Shown here: positions 33,083 to 42,900 of the stretch, piece by piece
How positions within the stretch are numbered: the stretch's first letter is position 1
Layout of the letters: the number at the start of each line of letters is the position of its first letter
From: JAAXVQ01 sp964604705
GTDB taxonomy: Bacteria; Oederibacteriota; JAAXVQ01
NCBI GenBank assembly: GCA_964604705.1
Contig: CAZSAP010000003.1
Coordinates: 248,001 to 312,000, forward strand
Length of the DNA stretch: 64,000 bases
Direction of reading: 5' to 3'
Translations under genes and position numbers: made by a program
The notes under the pieces: generated by a model
The model's database searches: none
Told to the model about the DNA's origin: nothing
The model's input: only the letters and a program-made list of their open reading frames with translations

Positions 33083-33124
33083 GGTATCACTATCCATCAC
33101 GAACTAAGATAACCCGCATGTCCG

Positions 33125-33233
33125 GACAACCGGATAAAAAAGCATAGAGGTCCCTCGTCACTGAACGAGGGACCGATCTGAGCGCGGCCCACTGGGCCAA
33201 GCGTCTTTTGAATCCGGTTGTCAGGGCAGATCG
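33125..33233. repeat. Nested inverted-repeat element between MBL and MMPL genes
   Basis: Outer arms GACAACCGGAT (33125-33135) and ATCCGGTTGTC (33212-33222) are perfect. Inside lie GGTCCCTCGT/ACGAGGGACC (33149-33174, six-base loop) and GGCCC/GGGCC (33186-33198). CGATCTG/CAGATCG (33174-33180, 33227-33233) adds another pairing. The layout resembles a multi-hairpin RNA or a miniature repeat. No gene is seen in it. Confidence 0.65.
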
Positions 33234-33243
33234 GTGTCGATCT

Positions 33244-36200
33244 TTATAAATGCCGCAAAATAAACAGGTGGTTCGACTTGCCTATCCCGCATGGCTCCAC
33301 AGTCTCGATCTCCAGGCCTGCGGCCGCAAAGCGGGTTTTCCAACCTGCGGCATCGGCAAAGAAAAGCCCGTCCCGCTTTTTGTTGAACCCGATGGAGGTC
33401 GAGAAAACTTCCCCGCGTTCCGTGGCACGGTAAGCCCCTTGAGCCTTCACGGCCTCACGCACAAACATGGTTCCGCCCGGTGCGAGCAACGCCGCGGCCT
33501 TTTTCAACATGGCCACCTGCACCTCGGGTTGCGAGTAATGCAAAATATCCAAGAGCACCACGGCCTCCCCAGGTTCCCCGTTCCAGTCCAACACATTGGC
33601 ACAGTGAAAGGTCAAGTGACGCTGATACCGCTGGGTGGCCTGGGCCACCTCTATTTTGCGCGCATCGTCATCCACGCCGACCACCGGGGATTCGTAGCCG
33701 TGAATTGCGGCCCAATGACTCATGATCCCATACCCGCACCCCAAGTCAATCACCCGTCCCTGGCGCGGAAGTTTCTTACCCACGGTTTCATACACCGGAT
33801 CCAAGCGAAGTTTCCAGGCCACGTAGGTTTCCACGGCCGGACCCAGGTACATGTATCGTTCGCGAATTTTTTGTCGGATCAACCAAACCGGGCGCGCCAT
33901 GGACCACAGATTTTCCTTCACGGCTTGAATACGGCGGCGCGTCTCCCGTGCCATTTGCGTGGCCGGATCCTCGCCGGTGAAATCTTGCGGACGCAGCGGT
34001 TCCAACTCAGTTATCACCGAAGCATGCTGGCCGATAAACCAGGTGTTGTCCGCCGTGCACGAGCGCGTGTCGATCAACGCCAAGGGTTGAATGGGCAATC
34101 CGGTGTCCACGGAAAGTTGAAAGGCCCCCTTGTGAAAGCGCCGCATAATCCCGTCTTTGGAGCGTGAGCCTTCGGGATAAATAATCACCGAGTGCCCCTC
34201 GCCCAGGCAGTCTTGCGACCGCTGCATAACCTCGGCGGTGTTTTCCCCGGTGGCCAGCACAAACCCCGCACCGCGTACCAGCGGACCTAAAATCGGATGG
34301 TTCCAAACCCAGGGTTTGACCACGGCCCGCAGGCCGGGCGAGAGCGAGAGCACCAAGAGAATGTCCACCTGCGCCTCATGATTGGCCACCACAATGCATG
34401 GCCGTTTAAATCGATTGGGGTCGCACTTGAAATAGATCCTTCGCCCGTACGGAAAATAATGCATGGTGATGTACGAACATATGTGCAAGTACCAATGCGC
34501 CGTGGCCTTGGGCTTGAACCGCCGCACCACCCACAGGCCCGGCATAATAAAAATAAGATAAAAGATCACCGTAAAGGCCAATGCGGAGTAAATTAAAAAC
34601 CCGCCGAGGACGGTCTTGAGCGAACGCGGAGGCACCCCCGGCTCTTTGGGTAGAAACAAAGCCATCACGCCAGGAACAAAAATCAAACTGGCCACCAGAG
34701 CCCAGGCAATGGCCAAGACAATCGAGAGTCCGGCGCTTTTTATGGCCGGATGCTGGGCAAACGCCATGAGCCCAAACCCCGACAAGGTGGTAAGGGCCGC
34801 CGTGTAGATGGACCCGCTCGGAAACGGACGCTGTTGAAACTTGGCGAACTTGCTCTCCATGCGGAACAAAGAAAAATCCGTGCCCAGTCCAAAAAGCAGG
34901 GGCACCACGGCAATGTTGATCAAGTTGACCTTGATGCCCAGCCAGCCCATGGAGCCGAAGGTAAAGAGCATGGCGGCCCCCAAGGGGACCAGCACCACCA
35001 AGACTTGCTCAAGACGCCCCGTGGAAAACCAAACAACCAAGACAGTTACCAGCGTCGCCCACAACGCCAGCGGAACCAAATCGCGCTGGATCACATCCAA
35101 GATGCTGGCCACCAAACTTCGCTTGTCCACTAAAACCGCACCGGGTAGGACTTTGGAAATGTAGGTGCGCGCGTCGGTGGTCGACATGCCGGCGCCCAAT
35201 TTGACCGGTGTGATCAAGGCGTAACGCCCGTTTGTACTCCGGATCCAACGCCCTTCCAACATGGTCCCCAGCCCGGCGTCTTTCACATCCTTCACGGTAA
35301 GCGGTGCCGCGGGTTTTTGGAGAGCCTGATAAAAAGGCTGAAACGCATTAGGCGTGAACCCTTGCCGACGCGCGGCGGCGTCCAGGGCCTGCTTTAACGC
35401 TTTTCCTCCCGGACCAAACGCCTTTTCAAACGCCGCCCGGCGTGCCTGCTGCTCGGCCTGCGAAGGTACCAGTGTGGCCAACGTTGTTCCCGCAATGCCT
35501 ACTCCCTCTGCGTTCCAGGCTGCAAAGGTTGCATCCAATTGCTCGGCGCGCTGCAACAAAGCCTCTTCCGAGTCAGCCTCCAAATAGACAAACCTGCGCC
35601 CCATGGGTTCACCAAAATCACGGGCAAACGCCTGCTCCGCATGCTTGGTCTCGGATGTCAGATAATTCAGGCCTTCTGGGTCGCCCAAAAAGGTCAAGCG
35701 CTGGCACCCCAAAACACCCATGATGATCAGACCGATCAAACCCAGCCACACAGCCCAGGAATGTTTTTTAGCCAGCGCGTCGAGCTGGTTTGAAAAGACA
35801 TCAAAATCCACCCACGGCTTGCGTGTGTGTTCGCTTTTCGGGATAATGTGCGGCAGACCCAAGAGGGCAAAACCAGCCGTACCCAGAACGCCGATGGCGG
35901 AAAAAATCGCCAGCTGATATTGTCCGGGAAAATGCGTGAACAACAGCGTAAGAAAGGTGAGCGAGGTGGTAAGGGCGCCCAAAATGACGGGCCAGCGAAT
36001 CTGCTTGGCCGCCGCGCTGGGAGACCCCGGCGTGTGTTCAACCGCATGCAGCAAGTGCAGGCCGTAGTCATCGGTCACCCCTAAGAGGGCCGAGGCCAAT
36101 GCCAATACAATGAGCGAGTAGCTGTGTTGGGTCAAGCCCACGACCGTCATGGCCACGGACATGCCGACCAGCGATGAGATCAGCGGAAAGGGGACAAGCC

Positions 36201-37044
36201 ACAAACGCCGCATGGTGAGAAACGTAATGCCCAATAAGGCCACAAGTGAAGCCATCGAGATCCAAGCAATGTCGGCCTTCATGCGCCGGGAATTATCCCC
36301 ATAGGAACGGTGCGGACCGGTAAGGTGTACGGTGAGTGCCGGCTGCCGAAGTTCGGAGCGAATCTCAGCCACCGCTTTTTCCGCAGCCGCAAACATGGTC
36401 TCGCTGGCTCCGGTTTTCGACGGCGGGTGCACGGGCCACGCCAGGAGCAAGACATGCTTGCCGTCTTCGGAGACCAAATGCCCGCCCTGCAACGTGACTT
36501 TCTGGTCCGCCAAACCCTGAAGAGGTTTCAACACCAACCAGGAAAGATTAAGCGGATCGCTCCCGGTTTGAGCCGAGAGCCCAAAGGCAAAAGGATTCTG
36601 CGCTTGTTGGGCGATCTCCGCCAAGCGGGCATCGGCCTGCAGGAGTTTGGCGCGCACCTCGGGATACGCGGACGGATCGAGCAAGTAGGGCAACCGCTGC
36701 GTCATCAAATCCCAAAGACGCGCGCCATCGTCCAAAGAAAAGCCGGAGGTGATTTTCTTGAAATGCCCGCTGGCCATCAGGCGTTCGGACAAACGATCGG
36801 CCGCTTCCGAGGCCGTGGCCCCGGGGTTGGCGGTGTGCGCAGCATCCACATCCACCATGAGCGGCTCGTTCCCGGTTACGGCCGTGAGCCAGGTGCGGAC
36901 TGCGGAAAGTTCCTCGGTTCCCGTGGGTAGATCCTTAAGCAAGTCTTCCTGCCATTGAATGCGGAAAAAAGCCCAGGTAGCACTGGCCAAAAGACCAGCC
37001 AACACCAACAGCGTAATCCATCGGGCCTTATACTTTTGAAACAT
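33244..37044 (-). CDS. Three-part fusion: MMPL exporter, PlsC-like acyltransferase, SAM methyltransferase
   Basis: 1266 residues in one frame. Residues about 1-780 are an RND/MMPL-type transporter: membrane segment 10-28, a periplasmic loop, a membrane bundle around 240-420, a second loop and a second bundle around 640-780. Residues about 800-1050 are a 1-acylglycerol-3-phosphate acyltransferase-like domain with His889 in NHEAQVD (HX4D) and IIYPEGSRSKDG. Residues about 1060-1266 are a Rossmann methyltransferase with VIDLGCGYG (Asp1100). In aryl polyene clusters these functions are usually separate genes. The fusion would couple methylation, acyl transfer and export of one lipid at the inner membrane. 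No internal stop or start suggests an artefact. Confidence 0.9.
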   Translation of the reverse strand: MFQKYKARWITLLVLAGLLASATWAFFRIQWQEDLLKDLPTGTEELSAVRTWLTAVTGNEPLMVDVDAAHTANPGATASEAADRLSERLMASGHFKKITSGFSLDDGARLWDLMTQRLPYLLDPSAYPEVRAKLLQADARLAEIAQQAQNPFAFGLSAQTGSDPLNLSWLVLKPLQGLADQKVTLQGGHLVSEDGKHVLLLAWPVHPPSKTGASETMFAAAEKAVAEIRSELRQPALTVHLTGPHRSYGDNSRRMKADIAWISMASLVALLGITFLTMRRLWLVPFPLISSLVGMSVAMTVVGLTQHSYSLIVLALASALLGVTDDYGLHLLHAVEHTPGSPSAAAKQIRWPVILGALTTSLTFLTLLFTHFPGQYQLAIFSAIGVLGTAGFALLGLPHIIPKSEHTRKPWVDFDVFSNQLDALAKKHSWAVWLGLIGLIIMGVLGCQRLTFLGDPEGLNYLTSETKHAEQAFARDFGEPMGRRFVYLEADSEEALLQRAEQLDATFAAWNAEGVGIAGTTLATLVPSQAEQQARRAAFEKAFGPGGKALKQALDAAARRQGFTPNAFQPFYQALQKPAAPLTVKDVKDAGLGTMLEGRWIRSTNGRYALITPVKLGAGMSTTDARTYISKVLPGAVLVDKRSLVASILDVIQRDLVPLALWATLVTVLVVWFSTGRLEQVLVVLVPLGAAMLFTFGSMGWLGIKVNLINIAVVPLLFGLGTDFSLFRMESKFAKFQQRPFPSGSIYTAALTTLSGFGLMAFAQHPAIKSAGLSIVLAIAWALVASLIFVPGVMALFLPKEPGVPPRSLKTVLGGFLIYSALAFTVIFYLIFIMPGLWVVRRFKPKATAHWYLHICSYITMHYFPYGRRIYFKCDPNRFKRPCIVVANHEAQVDILLVLSLSPGLRAVVKPWVWNHPILGPLVRGAGFVLATGENTAEVMQRSQDCLGEGHSVIIYPEGSRSKDGIMRRFHKGAFQLSVDTGLPIQPLALIDTRSCTADNTWFIGQHASVITELEPLRPQDFTGEDPATQMARETRRRIQAVKENLWSMARPVWLIRQKIRERYMYLGPAVETYVAWKLRLDPVYETVGKKLPRQGRVIDLGCGYGIMSHWAAIHGYESPVVGVDDDARKIEVAQATQRYQRHLTFHCANVLDWNGEPGEAVVLLDILHYSQPEVQVAMLKKAAALLAPGGTMFVREAVKAQGAYRATERGEVFSTSIGFNKKRDGLFFADAAGWKTRFAAAGLEIETVEPCGIGKSNHLFILRHL

Positions 37045-37086
37045 GCCAACTCCTCACAAGCAAAATATGCGTATTTGAACCTGTTC

Positions 37087-37203
37087 AACGGTATGGCTGT
37101 ACGCATTTGAAAGACGCTTGCCTCAGAGAGGCTCGCTCAGATCGGACATCCGACTCTGCAACGGATGTCCTCTATGCTTTCAAATGCGTGCAGTCATACC
37201 GTT
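37087..37203. repeat. Inverted-repeat element upstream of the MMPL fusion gene
   Basis: Arms 37087-37113 and 37177-37203 match at 25 of 27 bases when one is reversed (AACGGTATGG...ATTTGAAAG). Inside, GGACATCCG (37144-37152) and CGGATGTCC (37162-37170) form a perfect hairpin. It fills much of the 271-base gap between the glycosyltransferase and the MMPL gene. It may be a mobile repeat or a structured leader; no ORF. Confidence 0.7.
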
Positions 37204-37315
37204 AAGCGAAATTTTCAGAGAAAGCATTGGTTTCCCTGACGCGGGCGAACGCGCGTACGAGACGCCTATTTCCAAAAAGATCTATCTCAAGTCCAGCTTG
37301 AGCAAGCTTCTCCGC

Positions 37316-38503
37316 TTAGGAGGATGCTCGGGATTTCCTCAGGGTTAAAAGTCCATAGCTTAGAAACCCCGCGCCCACTCCGGCCAATACGGCCAGCAGG
37401 CAACTGCCCACAAGGTACTCGCCCACCCGAGAAGAAATCACCTCCGGCGTGAAAGCCCGGAGGCTGATAACGTCCCACATCCATTGCCCCGAGAGCACCC
37501 AATGCCCCAAAAGCAACGACGCGTACACGATGGCGGGGATCATGGGTGGCAACGAAATGTTGGCTGCGATAAGGACCAGCAAAATGTTCAAGTGCAGCCG
37601 CTGGGCCAAAAACCCGGCGACCAGCATTTGAAACCCCCAAATCGGAACAATGCCCATGAACACACCGAACCCAATGGCCAGAGCCACATGTCCGGAGGCT
37701 TGGCTCCTGCCCCAAAGATACTGATCCCAGACCAACCGCAAACGTGCACCCCAGGTCGGAGGCCAAACCAAAGGCGTGGCCGGGACAAAACGCATAAACG
37801 GCCAAGGCCAAAGACGTCGGCAGACCAAGTACGCATTGACGCAGGAATTCAAGAAAAAATCTTGCACGGGTCGAAAATGCGAGGCCGGCTTGGCCGCATA
37901 CGAAATCGAGATTGGTACCTCGCGCACCTGCAACCCACCCCAAAGCAAACGGACCAAAACCTCGGTCTCCCAACCGTACCGTCGACTGCGAATCTTTAGA
38001 GACGCAAACGGAGGCACCGGATACAACCGAAAACCACTCTGCGCATCCTTGACCGTAGCCCCGGTCTCAATCCAAATCCAAAAATTCGAGAACGCGCGGC
38101 CAAACCGCGAGCGCAGCGGTGCACCGTCTTGGCCTTGGTCGCGGCTGCCAATCACCACCGTATCCAAACGAGCCTCGGCCGCCGCCACCAGCCGCACCGC
38201 ATCAGCAGGATCGTGCTGTCCGTCCGCATCGAGCGTAACGGCCCAGGCAAAACCTTGCTTCGCGGCATGCGCCAACCCTTGAGCCAAGGCGCGCCCTTTC
38301 CCTTCGTTGTGCGAAAGCCGCACCACCGTTACCTCGGGAAACGCCGCGAGACACTGCGACGTCTCATCGGTGGACCCATCGTCGATCACGATCAACGGCC
38401 AGCCCAGATGTGCGGCACGGGTCAGAACCGGAGCCAAAAAACGTCCGTGATTGTAAGTGGGAATCAACACACATATACGCGGGGATTTATGCGAGACCGA
38501 CAT
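37316..38503 (-). CDS. GT2 glycosyltransferase fused to DUF2062
   Basis: 395 residues. Residues 1-230 are a family 2 glycosyltransferase of the dolichol-phosphate mannosyltransferase type: CVLIPTYNHG, VIDDGSTDET, TLDADGQHDP (DxD-like) and GSRDQGQDG. Residues about 250-395 form a DUF2062 membrane domain (GVFMGIVPIWGFQMLVAGF and three further hydrophobic segments). It would transfer a sugar from a nucleotide sugar at the inner membrane. Such fused proteins are frequent in aryl polyene/flexirubin-type loci. AAAGGATG precedes the ATG; the PaaK-like gene ends 30 bases upstream. Confidence 0.88.
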   Translation of the reverse strand: MSVSHKSPRICVLIPTYNHGRFLAPVLTRAAHLGWPLIVIDDGSTDETSQCLAAFPEVTVVRLSHNEGKGRALAQGLAHAAKQGFAWAVTLDADGQHDPADAVRLVAAAEARLDTVVIGSRDQGQDGAPLRSRFGRAFSNFWIWIETGATVKDAQSGFRLYPVPPFASLKIRSRRYGWETEVLVRLLWGGLQVREVPISISYAAKPASHFRPVQDFFLNSCVNAYLVCRRLWPWPFMRFVPATPLVWPPTWGARLRLVWDQYLWGRSQASGHVALAIGFGVFMGIVPIWGFQMLVAGFLAQRLHLNILLVLIAANISLPPMIPAIVYASLLLGHWVLSGQWMWDVISLRAFTPEVISSRVGEYLVGSCLLAVLAGVGAGFLSYGLLTLRKSRASS

Positions 38504-38533
38504 GAACCATCCTTTGTCCCTGATGCATCTTGA

Positions 38534-39823
38534 TCACAGGCCGGTCGGACGGCGGTCAATGAACCAGCGGCGCTTGCGGTATTCACCCTCGAATTGCAGG
38601 GTGGTAATCTCTTCTCCCGGAACGACGCGGATGTCCGGATAGATCTTCAACTCGGCCTGGATACGTTCTCGCAGGCGCTCGGAAATCTGCGGATGTGCGG
38701 TGTCCACCAACAACGTGAGCTTGTCCGAGAGGGCATCCTCGCTTTCCACCACCAACACATGGTTGCGCACCTCCGGCTCGGCTTGCATAATCTCATGAAT
38801 CACGGCTGGAAAGACCGTGGTGCCCTTAACCTTCAGCATTTGCCCGCGGCGTCCGAGAATCGGGCCCAGGCGTGGCGTGATCCGTCCACACGTGCACGGG
38901 TCGGTCAGCATGAACGTGTAATCCCCTGTACGGTAACGAAGCAGCGGCATGCCGGTAATGCCAAAGGGCGTGACGCACACCTCCCCGATTTCACCGGACG
39001 GGACCGGATGACCGCGGTCATCCACAATTTCAACGTGCATCAGCTCCGGATGCAGATGCCCGCCGCACCCGGACTCGCATTCGCCAAAGGTCGTGGACAT
39101 TTCCGTGCTGGCATACGTGGAAAAAACCTGGGCGTCCCAAGCACGGGCAATGGTCTGTCCCAAGGCGTTCAAAGAAAAATCTGCATGCCGCACCGGCTCT
39201 CCGATGCAAATCAGTTTGCGTACGGCGTTGCGTCGCAACGAGACTCCGGTCTCTTCGGCGTACAGGGCCACACGCTTTAAAAACGAAGGGACTGAGACAA
39301 TGGCCGTCACTCCGGCGGTATCCAAAAACTTAAGCAGAAACGCCGGTGAGATCGGCCCTACGCGCAGAACCGTGGCCCCCAATCGCCGCAACCCCATGTA
39401 GTACGCCATGCCCGCCATGAAACAGCGATCCAAGGTCACGCCCAAGGCCACGACATCTTTATCCGTGATCCCGGCCAAGTGAAACGACAACTGCTCGTTG
39501 TACGCCAACCGCGCCAAGTCGTCTTCAGAAAGTTTAAAAAATATGGGTGCCCCACTGGTTCCTGAGGTGGTTACAATGTCCGCCACCTCTTCAGGTCGAA
39601 TGCACAAGAAGCGGTCGCCTTCACTCGAAAGGGCCTCTTTATCCGTGGTGGGTATATGCTTGAGGTCGGCCAACGTCTTGATGTCCGTTAAGGACACACC
39701 TTCCCGGTCCATGAGGTCCCGGTAAAACGGTGAACGGTTGTAAATGTAGTGAATCGTCTTGCGCAATTGTCGGGTTTGCAGAATTTCGATTTCTTCAAGC
39801 GTGAACATTTCAGAATGCGACAT
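38534..39823 (-). CDS. Phenylacetate-CoA ligase-type adenylate-forming enzyme
   Basis: 429 residues from the ATG at 39823, which follows GAAGGAACGC. The P-loop VTTSGTSGAPIFFKL, the A5-type STEMSTTFGE, and YRTGDYTFM mark the ANL superfamily, PaaK branch. The Cys/His set GECESGCGGHLHPE and DPCTCGRITPR probably binds a structural zinc, as in some PaaK relatives. It would activate an aryl or fatty carboxylic acid for transfer to CoA or ACP. As first gene of the large operon it is a good candidate for loading the starter unit. No ammonia-lyase gene is in the window, so an aryl starter would come from elsewhere. Confidence 0.87.
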   Translation of the reverse strand: MSHSEMFTLEEIEILQTRQLRKTIHYIYNRSPFYRDLMDREGVSLTDIKTLADLKHIPTTDKEALSSEGDRFLCIRPEEVADIVTTSGTSGAPIFFKLSEDDLARLAYNEQLSFHLAGITDKDVVALGVTLDRCFMAGMAYYMGLRRLGATVLRVGPISPAFLLKFLDTAGVTAIVSVPSFLKRVALYAEETGVSLRRNAVRKLICIGEPVRHADFSLNALGQTIARAWDAQVFSTYASTEMSTTFGECESGCGGHLHPELMHVEIVDDRGHPVPSGEIGEVCVTPFGITGMPLLRYRTGDYTFMLTDPCTCGRITPRLGPILGRRGQMLKVKGTTVFPAVIHEIMQAEPEVRNHVLVVESEDALSDKLTLLVDTAHPQISERLRERIQAELKIYPDIRVVPGEEITTLQFEGEYRKRRWFIDRRPTGL

Positions 39824-39885
39824 GCGTTCCTTCAACCACCCTTCGGGAGCTCTCCTGCGTCTAAAAAACCGAGACCGATGCGCTC

Positions 39886-39915
39886 ATTGTAGTGCCAAGC
39901 CACAGGCTGTGTCAA
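39886..39915 (-). promoter_or_regulatory. Near-consensus promoter of the second half-cluster
   Basis: On the minus strand TTGACA (39915-39910) and TACAAT (39891-39886) are 18 bases apart, giving a predicted start near 39879, about 55 bases before the PaaK-like start codon. No other gene lies between. It would drive the ligase gene and, if read through, the genes beyond. Confidence 0.75.
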
Positions 39916-39978
39916 CGCTCTTTCCGGTAGGTGCCCGCTGTTACTACTTAAGACGGCATGGGGAGTGAATCGATCCGA

Positions 39979-42900
39979 TCAAGGAGTTGCTTTGCCAGGG
40001 GCAGTGCTCTCGGCCAACAACGGCAGCCGTAGGATAAACGCCGTACCTTTCCCCACCTTGGATTCCACATCAATGGTTCCATGATGTTTTTCCACAATGA
40101 CGTTGCGAGAAATCGCCAAACCTTGGCCTGTGCCCTTGCCCACAGGCTTGGTGGTGAAAAAGGGATCAAACACTTTACTGAGAATGGCTTCGGGAATCCC
40201 TGCGCCGGTATCGGAAATCCGAACCTCGGCAAATTCGCCCACCCGACGCGTGCTGACTGTAATCGTACCCTTCCCTGTCGCTTCCCCGGATTGGCTCTCG
40301 CCGACCAATTCCCCAATGGCGTGCGCGGCATTGACCACCATGTTAAGCACCACCTGATTAAACTCGTTAACCAAACAAGGTACCGAAGGCAAGGCAGGAT
40401 CAAAATCCGTCACCATATCGGCCACGTACTTCCACTCGTTGCGCGCCACCGTCAGGGTGCTCTCAATGGCGTGGTTTAAGTCCACCGGCACTTTTTCTTC
40501 AGTTCCCGGATGGGCAAATTCCTTCATGGCGCGCACAATGGTGCTAATGCGCTCGATCCCATCCAAGGTCTGCTTAAACGCCTTGGGCACCTCTTCCTGC
40601 ACATAGCTCAAATCGGCCGCGTGCACGGCCAGATCCATCTCGCCGGATAAAGCCGATGCTCCTTGGCCGTCCCGGGTGGCTTGAAGGTAGCCCGCGTAAG
40701 CATCCAAGAGCTTAAATACATCACCAAACGAGTCCTGCAAAAAGCGAATATTGTCTCCGACGTATTGTGTGGGGGTATTGATTTCATGGGCGATCCCGGC
40801 CGCCAGCCGGCCAATGGATTCCATCTTTTGGGCTTGAAAGAGCTGATCCTGAAGAACCTTGCGTTCGGACACATTGCGATTGAGACTCATGTAGCCCAAG
40901 AACCGTCCTTCTGCGTCCAAAAGGGTCTGAAGCACCACTTCCACCGTAAGTGCGGTCCCATCTTTGCACCAATGCTTCACTTCGCCTAAAAAACGTCCGT
41001 GATCGGTCAATGCGCGTTCAATGCGATTCTGCTCATCTTCCGACGACTGTTGGCTGAGCAGTTCACCCAAGGTGCGTCCCACCACTTCTTCGGCCGACCA
41101 TCCGTACATGCGCTGGGCTGCTGCGTTCCAAAAGGCAATCCGGTTTTGTGGATCCGTGGCAATGATTGCCTCACTTACGTTCTCGAGCAAGTACAATTGA
41201 AACGTATTTTTTTCTTGAATCGCTTTAAGCTCAGTGATGTCTAAAATCAAGCCCAACAATCCAAGCTCACCGGTTTCCGGATGCGTGTACACGGCCTTGT
41301 AAAACATGACCATTTGAAACGTTCCATCGGTTTGTTCCACGCGGCTTTCGTAGGTTTGAACACCACGCTGCTCCAACAGAACCCGATCCTTGGCCCAGTA
41401 CTCTTCGGCCAAATCCCGGGGCGAAAGATCAAAAACCGTTTTGCCAATGATCTCACTGCGTTTTTTGCCCAAGAACGTTTCAAACGCCCGATTGCATCCT
41501 TGATAAACACCTTGCTCGTTTTTAAAGTAAAAGGGATTGGGAATCGTATCCAAAACGGTTTGAATAAAATTCAAATTATTCTCAAGGCGTGATTCCATAT
41601 TTTTACGTTCGGTCACGTCGCGGGCCACCACCACGTGATACGACATTTCCGGAAACGGAATGTACCCGACGTTGATCTCAATGGTGAAGACCGTAGCGTC
41701 TTTTCGCCGATATTCGGTCTCCCATAGAGTATGTCCTTCTTCCCTAACAATCTGAGCAAAGCGTTCCCGATCCTCCGGTGTGGAAAGCATGACATCAAAA
41801 TCCAGGGTCGACATGGTCAACATCTGCTCGCGCGTATACCCCAACACCTGACACAACGACGAGTTGACATCCACAATCTTGCCGCTCACGGCCTCGGTGA
41901 TAAAAATATAATCTTGCGAATGTTCCAAAACGCTGCGAAAAAGCCCTTGGGCTTCCTCAGACTGCTTACGCGCGGTGATGTCATTCAAACTGCTGTACAC
42001 AAGTTCATTCTCGCCATGCTGCCGAATGGAATGTCGGCTTTGTATGAATTTTCGTTGATTGTTTTTGGTTAAGATCCAAGCTTCGTGTGTAATCTGGGGC
42101 ATGTGCTGAACCCTGGCATCTTTCCAAAGTTGACGGATGCGTGATTTTTCTTCGGGCGTATAGAAATCCAGGTCAGGCAACCCGAGCAACTCTTCGCGGG
42201 AATATCCGAAAATCTCACACGTTCGATCGTTGACGTACACAATCTTCCCGTTCTCACTTACCGCAATCCCATCTTGTATGTTTTCGGCCGTCTCACGAAA
42301 GCGTTCTTCGCTTTGCCGCAAGTATTCTTGTGCGTTTTTCTGGGCTGTAATGTCGCGCAAAATGCCCACCACATATTTCACATGGTGCCCCTCGGTCACG
42401 GGGTTCAATATGCCGTCCAACACCACCCGGCGTCCGTCGCTGTAGTCGTACACATATTCCAGGTAGGCGCGCTCACCGCTTAGCGCTCGTTCCACATCGC
42501 CCCGAATACCGGTGCGTATTTTTTCCGGCCAAAGATCGGCAAAACGTATCCCCAACCACGATTGGGTCAAACGAAACGTCTGAACCCCCACTTGATTGAT
42601 GGTTTGCAGTCGCCCCTGGTCGTCCAGCAAAAAAACGCAATTGGGTGAGCCCTCCACCACGCTGCGGTTACGCAATTCCGAGGCCGCTAAGATATTTGAT
42701 GATTCTTTTAGATGCTGATGGATCAACAGGTACATGAGCAGGATCAAAAACAATAACCCGGTGATGCCTATCGGCCATAACCGGGCGCGGGCAATCATGC
42801 TCATCCATTCGCTGGCTGAAAAATCCAAACAGAACAGCGCCACCAACGTATCTCGCGCCGGATCCCGCAACGGAATCAACGCAGTCATGTGCGTACCCCA

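Noticed and set aside
8769..39823. Firm label as a ladderane cluster
   Set aside because: Shared enzyme classes (radical SAM, CrtI-like, FabF paralogues) are suggestive only, while the ligase, GT2-DUF2062, MMPL and LpxL-like genes fit aryl polyene-type systems better.
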